A stretch of DNA of 64,000 nt from Isoetes taiwanensis (lineage: Eukaryota > Streptophyta > Lycopodiopsida > Isoetales > Isoetaceae). A model generated the notes under the pieces. It saw nothing but the letters and a program-made list of their open reading frames with translations. It did not search any database and had not been told where the DNA came from. Made by a program: the position numbers and the translations under genes. This document shows positions 55,494 to 64,000 of the stretch, piece by piece (the first letter of the stretch is position 1; each line of letters begins with the position of its first letter). The DNA lies in contig JAJEKV010000033.1 of assembly GCA_021234155.1 (NCBI GenBank), forward strand, positions 15,259,422 to 15,323,421. Direction: 5' to 3'.

Positions 55494-58452
55494 CGATTGT
55501 CAGATTTCAATTTAAAATCATAGCATAATATAGTCACGCCATTAAGGATCAGCTCATCCCTACAACCCACCTTCTTGGACTTTCTCCCTTTTCCTTGGCT
55601 TCTCATTTCTAACTCATATCTACCTTCAAAAGCATTTTCTCGAGCGTTGCAAGCCAATGAATCTTGAGTTTAGTGACTAAGCCTTCCTCCTCCTGACCGT
55701 GTCAAGCACTTTGCTATCCGTAGGTCGACCTTTGTCATCCTCCTCAAGAGGGAAGAGCAATTAGCATACCCTTTGGTAATTTCGTGATATTACCTTTGAG
55801 GCTCATTCCCGCCTTGGTCCGAGGTACATGACTCGATCCTCGCTCTTCTTCTACCGCAGTGCTAACGTAGCATTGCTTGGACCCGCTTGGTGTCAAGTTG
55901 ATGGAAGGTGTTAGGCCATTGAAATGGTTCTTGCAACCGCCTTTAGAGCTATATTTTTCACAACAATTTTCTGCTCGAGAAAGAAGTTACTCCACCACAT
56001 TCGATCTTCTTCTAAGAAGTACTTAAAGCCCGAGGAAATTCCATTTTCTATGGCTTTTAAGGATGACTCGGGGTACTTTTCTTCCCGCTTGGACTCCTTA
56101 GGATTTTTGAGAGGAAGTTGCTCAAAGACGCTCTACTAAGGAAGTGTCTGTCCGAATATATTTAAGGAAGCTGCATCCTCCGTGGACTCCAAATAGTTGT
56201 GGTATACTTCTTGCCCAGAAGAAACTCGGTCATCCTTCAAGTAGAACTTGATGTGATGTTGAAAGGTGAGATCATTCAATTTGTTCACAAAATTTGTTCT
56301 CTCGTCTCAACGCTGAGAGAAAATAAACTCTCTCGAAATCAGCAGCCTCTTTAAGAAGATCGATCACCGGAGTGGGAGTGTAAGAATCTTCAATAATTCG
56401 AACTAAAGTAGGAAGAGAGAAAGCCTTCTTCCTTCCGAGGCTATTTAAAATCAAATAACATTTGGTCAATTTGATCATGAGTGTGGCCTACAAGTAAGAA
56501 ACCCAAATTCACTTTTCTAAAGATCCCTAGCTCCACTAACATGGCACAAGACGCAAAGAGTGTTTGGTTCTTGTTCTCCCTTGTAGTATTGTCAAGTTGC
56601 GTGTAAAGCAATCGTGGTAATTGCTTTTGCTCGCATTGTGACCTTGTTAAGAATTGTAATTGTGAGGTTCGGTCACCATGCAAGTTTGATACGCCAAGAA
56701 TACTTTGCACTTTAGACTTCCTTTGAAGACCATAGCTCCTACAAGGTGGACCTTTAACAAAACATTCCTCCGGCACATCTTTAGGAATGTTCAAGAAATG
56801 CGGTAGAGTAGTTTTTTTTGGTCCATTCCATCAATCACAACAGCATATATATTGCAAAGTGGGACGCTCAAGAGCTTTTTTTTCTCGTGTTTTGGCAAGC
56901 TTTCTTCTCTCTCGGCCGCTTGTTGTTCACGATATGTCCGCAAGGTTCTCATGGTAATAATATCCAGAAGAAATGAGGTCAAAGCATTATCTTTAAAACA
57001 AGTGAGAGATTGAGAACATGAGCTTACTTCTTTCTCGACCGACTGCCTTTGCGCTTTGACTCTTTAATTCTCGCACACCTTGAACAAACAGACATTCTAT
57101 GTCTCCCCGAATTTTCACTAAACCAAATTCACTTTTCCACACCGTGAAGTGTGAGTAAGAGATGTGTCAAGTCGAAAGTGCAAGTCTCTTTGTACTCATT
57201 AAAAACATCTTTTTGGTGATGTTATCGCTAAATGATACATGTTACCGTTAGGCAGCTTTCTCACATGTTTCTCTAAAAATATTTCTCCATCCACGACACA
57301 AAAGAAGAAGGGCATGCATGGTTATAACTCTTCTTGGTCCACAATGATCATCAATTGCTGGATTTTTGTCCGCCTTTTGTGTATTCTAGACATTCTCGTG
57401 GAACCTAAACGGTGGACAACCATAAAGCATTTCCGCAAACTTTGACGGTTAATGTAGTGCAAGAAGGTGTTGCGGTCTGGTCTTACATGATAGGCCAAAT
57501 AGGCATTCTGGTCAGCCAATGTCATTGAACTCAGAAGTTGTCTCTAATTGCTCGTAATTTAGCCATGTTAAATTTGTTGATGCAACCCAATGAGCAAAGA
57601 TTTACTTTTAAAAGTTTTCTCATTTTGTGCTCGGGCCCATAAGGTTTCTTCTTCTTACAGAGGAGCATGCTTCAAACTAAAATCCACCTTGAATTTCTTG
57701 GTGGATTGGCTAGAGAATGTGTAATCTCGCTGCACTTCGCTGGTGTCTTCATCCTCCCAAGAGAGTTCTACTGGGGTGACCTCCTCTACCCTTAGTGGTG
57801 TGCTTGTAGAGGAGAACAAACCACGGAAGTCGCACCCTGATAAGGCGAGGTGCAAAGGTTGAATGAAGGAGATGGGCCACCATATGATGTGCCAAATAAA
57901 AGTTGTTGTAGCGCCTTCACAGGGGAGTTCGCTCAAACATGTCTCTTAAAGCAGACCGAAATTCTCAGAAAACCCATGTGTCACCACGCTTTGTGTGAAG
58001 AGGTGTAGATGCCGCAGGTCGCCTTCATTTGTAGTGAAATCGCGGGTGGGAGAAGCGATGGAGGATCTCGCAGCCTTCGAACGCGGCTGTATTCCCCGGC
58101 ATGTGTAAGTGAAGGTGGAGAAACAACAAACGGCGGAGGTAGCTCTGCCCGGTAAAATTTGTCGAGGTCGAGCCATTGTAGTGTCTGGGGATGGTACAAA
58201 TGGTGGTGGAAGATTGCTACGCAACAAATGAGGGTTGGAAAGGTGGTGGCAGCCGGTTTCCTACCGGACTTGGAGAGGGTTGGAAAGGTGGTGGCAACCG
58301 CTAGTTACCGGATTCCTGAGTGTCTTCGAGAAGCAACAAAGACCTTGTCGAGGTAGGTGTTGAAGAAGCATCTCCGCCTTTGTGTTCCATCCGGCGTAGA
58401 GGTACTTGGGCAAACAAATGGTGGTGGAAGTTTGTTCACGGCGGTTAACCAT
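55494..58452 (-). pseudogene. DUF7869-like gene, truncated copy in E2
   Basis: Same gene as 34942-38137, without its acidic C-terminal tail. Recognisable pieces are NTFLHYINRQ and the MTLADQNAYLAYHVRPD region (57322-57525), a DGMDQKK block (about 56820) and LDNTTRENKNQTLF with VGHTHDQIDQM (56441-56794). The Ser/Thr/Pro-rich N-terminus starts at an ATG at 58452 (MVNRREQTSTTICLPK). It is broken by many frameshifts and is not functional as written. Confidence 0.75.
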
Positions 58453-58851
58453 GTCAAACAACCGCAAAAAATTGTGGGCTTGTTACTAACTCACAAGTCG
58501 ATTGACTAATGATATTCAAGAATACAAATGCTATTCCTAATAGTATTTTGTGTGCAAAGATTTGTCGTGGTGTGTGAAGATGTTATTCCGTAATACACTT
58601 GTCCGTAGTGTTTGGACAAGACGATTCCGTGATACATAGAAAAACACAACCGACAAAGGGCCTACCTTTTAAAAAGGAAAATCGAAATTTCGCTTGATGA
58701 TTCCGCTTTCAGAGATTTAGTCGCCAGCCCGAGCGCCTTCCGATCAATATACATTTGTCAGATTCCGATTTACATAGCTAAGACAATGGACAGTAAGCAT
58801 ATAAAGTACATAGTACGCCTTTTCTTTTGTTTCCTCGATTTAGTTTTGGGG

Positions 58852-59105
58852 CAAAGTGTATTCCGTAATACACTTTGCCCATTCGAAATTAAGAGCAAAG
58901 TGTATTCCTAATACACTTTGCTTCATCGGCGAAGCAAAGTGTATTCCGAATACACTTTGCCCTTCGGTGAAGAGCAAAGTGTATTCCTAATACACTTTGC
59001 ACCACGCCAGAGGTGTGTATTCCTAATACACTTTTGCTCCTTGCTCGAAAAAGTGTGTATTCCTAATACACTTTGACTTCACTATTCCGGAATACACTTT
59101 GCTTG
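58852..59105. repeat. Palindrome array 1 in E2
   Basis: Seven counterparts of the E1 array. Centres read CCGTAATAC, CCTAATAC, CCGAATAC or CCGGAATAC, while the arms GTGTATTC and AATACAC are kept. The last copy has lost its left arm and starts directly at TATTCCGGAATACAC. Confidence 0.9.
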
Positions 59106-59349
59106 TCTTTTGGAAACTCTTGTTTTTAGCACTTAATGAAGACACCTTTTAGCTAAAAATGCACCACTTTTAAAGGTTAAAATAACAATTTCGAGTCCAA
59201 TTAAGGCACAAAAAATTGTCTTAGAGTTACTATATTTCCGCTTTGTTTTCCTCGCCTTTTTCCTCGCCTTTTAGGGCACAAGATTAGTAAATGTTATTCG
59301 AATACGCTTTTCGCTCAATTTCGCCTTAACATTGTTGTTTTAAACGCTT

Positions 59350-62300
59350 CAAAGGGCAGGAAGTAGGAAGCAAGAGGGCATCAAAGAAATCTCATAAGCC
59401 TAAGCCGCCCACACCCACAAAAAGCACACCACCGACACGGACGAACCTCGCTATTTACGAAAAAACTTTCAAACGCAGCGGTTCGTGAACTGGGGTGCAG
59501 ATGGAAAATACAAAGACACCGACGCTTTTGTAACGCCCCAGAAAAGTGCCGGTAACAAAAGGTACGCCGACCGAAGTTTGTGAACCTTTGGGACAATAAA
59601 AGATGTTGAGGAAGTTGCCTGACAAGGTGGTCGTGGGAGGCTATCCTTCAAGACCTCCCAAGGCTTCATAGTTGTGGACATCGATTTTTTAGAATTGTCG
59701 GGCAGTAACCACCGCATCAGATAAATTCTTTTCACACTACCGGCCAAAAAGAAGCCTCGTGGTTCAAGAATTAGACAGTTTTGTACCAAAGATAAGCGAG
59801 GACTTTCCGCCGCTGAGTCCGGCATCTCGATGGAGAAAGGTCACAATCATCACCCCTCGATGGTAGTTCTTCGTGGAGGTCATCGATGGAGGTTCCCAGA
59901 ACAAGACGGAAGAACCCCCAGGCGCCAAGGAAACTTAGCAGTGCCAAGGGAAACCATAGTCGCTAAAGAACCAAAGAAGCTGAAAGCACAAAGCAGCCTT
60001 TGAAATCACGTAAGTCCCCGAGGAACCTAAGAAGAAGAAGGGGAAGGGTAAAGCACCCGGTGTTGCTATTAAGGAAAAAAAAGTTGATAAAACATCTGAA
60101 AAATGGAAGAGATTAACCCGCACAAGTTTGTGCAAGGTGTCATTTATTTGCCAAATACTTCAATGAAGCTTCCTCCGGAAAAATGAAGTCGGGAAAGGCC
60201 ACTTCAAAGTTCGCAAAATTTATGCCGATCACTTGAGGAACCCGGATGACGTAATAAGGAGCAATCCAAATGCTCATGTGGCCCCAATAGTTGTCCTTGT
60301 TGACAGGGAGCAAAGGTACAACCCCCGTGAGTATGACAGAGAAAACGCCGACACCTACACTCACTACGCCTTGGGAGGGAATCATAGCTTCAAGGCAAGA
60401 AGGCAACTTTACAAAGAAAAGAAGAACCCGAGGTACCTCCTCCGGCCCCTTCAAGGCCGCTTCACCGTGGGTCTTACGATGAAGAAAAAAATCGCTGCCA
60501 ACACCCACAATGCCGATAACGAGTACAAACTAAAGATGAGCTTTGTCGACAAGATCCGGGTTTATGCAATGTGGAGTATGTAATTTTCAAGGAAAAGTAC
60601 GGTGAGGACCTTAAGAAGCCGCTTTTCCTTTTGAGCTTAAGGAGGCGTGGTGCCATTGAATGTCGCCGAAATATGACGAGGCCAATAAAAGGCGCCTCTC
60701 ATTGGCCACGGCAAACCGGTTCCAGCTTAGCTTTTAGAGATGGCAAGGTAAGCACAAAATGTATTCCGTAATAGCAAACCGACTATTTGACGCGGAAATC
60801 TTCTTGAACAGATTTGGGAACCTGTGACGAGATATTTACAATGTTCGAAAGCGAGGGGAGTTAAAGAGCAAGGGCAAGGAGACAGCCAAGAAAAACCCTG
60901 ACGCGCTCCAAAAAAAGAAATGACCATTACCGCCTGAGGGAAATGCGTGGCTTCTCCGACACGGAGCTTCCGAGCAAATTTCTCCAAAAAGTTGTTGATA
61001 AGGAGTTTAGCCTAGAAGAAATGTCAAAGGAATTGCACAAGTAAGTTCTCCGACACAAACTTTACTCTTTGCATGTTAGATTCCCAAAAACATCGGCGAC
61101 ATAGTGTATTCCTAGAATACACATGCCATCCTTCACACTCGGCAATGTGTATTCCGAATACACATTGCTTGTCTCTAGAAAAGCATTGTGTATTCCGAAT
61201 ACACATTGCTCCTCTAAAGAAAGGCATGTGTATTCCTTTAGAGAATACACATTGCTTTTCTAGAGACAAGCAAGTTTGTCCCAGAAAGCGTAACTATTTT
61301 CTCGCGATATTGTTTCGAGGTAGCATCACCAAGTAACCGGGCTTTGTATTCCGTAATACAAATAGCTTGACTTTTATTTGTTTTCCTTTTACTTTGCCTT
61401 GATTCTTACGCTTAATCTCATTGTTTCCTTAACGCCTTGCAGCCAAAAGAACGCCATAACATGTCAAACATGTTTGATGGAGCAGCTAAACGTCAAAACA
61501 TGGGAAAGGTGCAAGGAACTCTACCCAATTGCCACATCCGACGAAAGATTGTGCAATATGCACCAAATTTTGAGGGCTGGGTAAGTACTCAAAATTCCTT
61601 TTCTCTCGCACAAACGATCTCTTGACAGCTTGTTGTTTTGTTTTTCTTTAGAGCAAAAAGAAAATAAGGACCTCGCCCCGAGGGCTTTATGAATTTGGTT
61701 AGAACAAAGACGGGAAGAGAGGTCGCTAGTCGAAAAGAAGAACCGCTGAGCCGTAACCATCCGACTACGAGATTCTCGCATGTTTGATCAAAACAATTTA
61801 TATTCAATCATTCATGGTGATTGCACCTAACCTTGTCTGAACGGTTAAGCCACGTGACTTTACTTTGGTTATTGCTGATCTTCCCTACGGGTTTAAGCTT
61901 AAAGACAGCCAGATACGACCACCAGCCCTTCAAATTTTCGAGTTTAATGCTTTCATTGAAGGAATCAAGCAGATCTCAACGCCCAAACATTGGCGCTTAG
62001 TTACGCTCCATTCGAAAGCATGCACCGCTTGGTGGAATCAGCTTTCAAAAATCACTTTGGTTCTCCGCCAGTGATATGAAAACCTTTGTTCAGGTAAGTC
62101 TTATTCCGTATCACAATTACTTTTCTTTTAATTACGTAGTGTATTCCTAATAGTGTTTCCTGCTTCCTGTTTTCAAGTGTTTTCTTGTTTTTGCTAACAT
62201 CACTTTAAATGCTTCACTAGGTACAAAACTAACATCAACTACCATGGTGGAGGACCAAGGTTGCTCAAAGAAGGTAGAGTACCTTCATGTAGCTTATTGA

Positions 62301-62888
62301 GTTTTGATGGGAAGAGGTCCATGGAACACTTTAACACCGCCACTGGCCAAAACTTTTCAAACGCCCTAGAGTTTCCAGCAGCCTTACGTAAATTGCGTGA
62401 CCTAAGTGCACAAGGCAGATTGTGAATCACTACTGTAAACCACAAAGCTCATCAACCATCTCCTCGACATGTTCTCGCCCCCGTGAGATTGGGTGCTTGA
62501 TGCTTTCTCCGTTCCGTACTACTATCGCATGTGCACTTAAGAAGGGCCGCAAAATGTAGCCGCGGATATTGATAAGGAGGTCGCATTTTGTGAAGATGAG
62601 ACCGGGTCCGCCTTACCTACTTTTACCGTGATGAAAATCAAGAGTTAGGGGCCAAGTCTTCATCCGATTATGCTAAACTAACGCCCTCGAGATACAAATT
62701 TCCATTCTCGAAAGCTCACTAGACGACGAGGCAACCTTTGCAGAGCTTAAAGAAGTAGCTTTAGCTACCATTCCGTAGAACAAGGAGGATACAAAACTTA
62801 AGTCTCCAAAGAAAGGAGCAGATTGAATGTATGACTAGACGCGAGAGCAAAGAAAAAAAATGAGGAGGACTATGATGTAGATCTTTGA
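59350..62888 (+). pseudogene. ParB-methyltransferase gene, degraded copy in E2
   Basis: Same architecture as 39040-42580. Its ParB part is better preserved than in E1: one open frame (60233-60583) runs RNPDDVIRSNPNAHVAPIVV, LVDREQRYNPREYD, LGGNHSFKARRQLYKEKK and THNADNEYKLKM. The motif IV region reads VIADLPYGFKLKDS (61865 onward). Motif I is damaged (GATGCTTTCTCCGTTCCGTA), and the middle region has several frameshifts. The acidic end EEDYDVDL and its stop (62886-62888) are intact. Splice sites GTAAGC (60747), GTAAGT (61042) and GTAAGT (61580) are conserved with E1. Comparing the two copies would clarify the ancestral protein; as written neither is complete. Confidence 0.75.
61104..61255. repeat. 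Palindrome array 2 in E2
   Basis: Four counterparts of the intronic E1 array (cores GTGTATTCC..GAATACAC, arms CAAT/ATTG). The last one contains an extra TTTAGAGAATACAC insertion. Confidence 0.9.
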
Positions 62889-63239
62889 CTATCGTGATAT
62901 TAAAAGTATCATTATTTATTACAATGAATCTTCAATATTGATGTACAAACATTTATTAAAAACATATTACTTTTTTTTTCCCTTTCTATTCTCGTGCTTT
63001 TTTGTAATGCTTTCACCTCTTCAAGTCTATGCCTAAATTTCGCTATTTTTATGATTTCTGTTTCATAAGTACAAAGTTTTCGCCTAATGATGGGCCAAAA
63101 TGGCATGAAAAAAAATGCAAACCTCTAGAAATTCTCAACAACTATCAAAAAGGGCTTATTTTAGAAACATGGTGTTTTTTTAAAGGGAATCTTTGAAACG
63201 GGAGTGATGCAACACTCCCGTTTAATTTGCAATCGTGTT
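62889..63239. other. 3' non-coding region and right terminal repeat of E2
   Basis: As in E1: AT-rich DNA, then the hairpin AACGGGAGTG/CACTCCCGTT and the right terminal inverted repeat (63215-63239). Confidence 0.75.
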
Positions 63240-63287
63240 TAGAATTGAAGTCACATCTTATGTGCATGGTTATTGTTAGGTGTGCAG
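63240..63287 (+). pseudogene. Deg-type protease exon tail, third copy
   Basis: TAGAATTGAAGTCACATC through GTGTGCAG|GTAAGT, encoding [10 protein letters not shown] before the deletion and stop. Only the part right of the transposon insertion is present in this copy. Confidence 0.7.
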
Positions 63288-64000
63288 GTAAGTTAGTGAA
63301 TTGTAATGCTTATTCATTTGATTTCTTTGGAGTTATATACATACATTTTTAAATTTTGACGAGAGAGACACATTTTGCTCCACAGATTGATTTTGCTCGA
63401 CCATTAAGTACATTATCTCAAACCTTATAGTATTTTGCAAATCTTAATATACAGTATACAAAAACTTGTATATGCATACCCCACAAACGAGGATCGCTAT
63501 GTACAGTCCAGATCTTGGAATAAAGGGCAAATATGCCCATCCGACAGCTCTCGTTGCCCAGAGTAAGCCTCCGTGTGAATATGCACCCAAACCAAAGGGG
63601 GTTTCAGGGGGATTTTGATTTAAATGTGTTGGATGCAATGGTCTATATTAATTAATGTTAATGATAGTTATGTGTCGATTGCTATATATCAGAACTTTTA
63701 CAAGCATCTTAGACACTTCTTTTGTTCCATTCCTTAATTTTGAGAATTTGAGTGTACCAAATAGAAGGTTTATACTATCTACGACTTCCATGGAATCATA
63801 AGCATACGTCTTAGATCAAACCTGATTTAGAAAGCTCCACTTATTCTCGCTTTTATATCTAGACATTCTTCTAGTTTGAAACAACCACACAGTGCATCGC
63901 AGTCCACATTAAACCTAGCAGTGAGCAAGCTCGCGCATAAACAATAAGCAGCCACATGCAAGTATCCTATTCATGGCATAGCAACAACGACCGGCAAAAG
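63288..64000. repeat. Third copy of the B-segment flank
   Basis: Matches 16560-17280 and 42985-43690, including the minus-strand frame at 63444-63638 (MHPTHLNQNPPETPFGLGAY). It runs off the window edge. Confidence 0.85.

Larger units (their letters stand above)
55494..63239. mobile_element. Left-truncated copy of the 8.4-kb element (E2)
   Basis: Matches E1 from about 35173 to its right end. The left terminal repeat and the end of the left gene are missing; the C2 segment is joined directly. The right terminal repeat (63215-63239) is followed by TAGAATTGAAGTCACATC, the same Deg-exon flank as E1. E2 therefore arose by duplication of the occupied site, not by a new insertion. It carries many small differences from E1, a large share at CTG/CAG words. 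Contents: left gene (55494-58452, minus), array 1 (58852-59105), right gene (59350-62888, plus) with array 2 in its second intron (61104-61255). Confidence 0.85.

Overview
The window looks like nuclear DNA of a land plant. It holds a degenerate ribosomal protein P0 copy joined to a Deg-type serine protease exon, the first exon of a clan-72-like cytochrome P450, introns with GT/AG borders, MITE and Helitron-type ends, and AT-rich spacer. A non-seed plant is possible but cannot be decided from sequence alone. There are no rRNA genes, convincing tRNA genes, bacterial operons or CRISPR arrays. Most of the sequence is recent duplication and mobile DNA, and almost no gene is intact as written.

Layout. 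(1) 129-6294 is an imperfect tandem duplication (129-2772 and 3916-6294); the first copy has gained a 260-bp MITE. (2) 6317-8300 is a candidate transposon with ACGTCG-rich ends. (3) 8492-9758 is bounded by two 150-bp direct repeats. (4) 9759-19162 and 27443-45572 are two copies of one large segment. Each carries a P0 pseudogene joined to a Deg exon fragment (15613-16559; 33674-34564 continuing at 42937-42984). (5) 19390-20890 recurs at 52975-55493, where it is disrupted by about 1.2 kb of nearly pure pyrimidine sequence. (6) 21537-21566 is a Helitron-type 3' end. (7) 45573-52975 is mostly unassigned, with an unrecognised membrane-protein-like gene (46878-48294, minus) and an orphan P450 exon (50552-50960). 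(8) 55494-63239 is a left-truncated second copy of the element described next, followed by a third copy of the segment flank.

The most interesting object is the 8.4-kb element at 34565-42936. It has 25-bp terminal inverted repeats and a TAGA target duplication, and the paralogous segment at 16513-16516 supplies its empty site. It carries two divergent genes. The minus-strand gene (34942-38137) resembles the DUF7869-type, transposase-like plant family, with DGMDQ, LDNTTRENKN and GHTHDQID signatures. The plus-strand multi-exon gene (39040-42580) encodes a ParB-like domain followed by a permuted beta-class amino-methyltransferase (ADLPYG, then a DAFSGS motif I). Between the genes lie seven copies, and inside an intron four more copies, of the palindrome GTGTATTCCGGAATACAC at about 41-bp spacing. 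Single copies sit in other introns. This looks like a mobile element that encodes its own DNA-binding methyltransferase together with its candidate target sites.

Caution: paired copies differ in a patchy but systematic way at CTG/CAG and nearby positions, for example CTG read as CCG or CTCG. This could be consensus error in heavily methylated repeats, so many of the frameshifts may not be real mutations.
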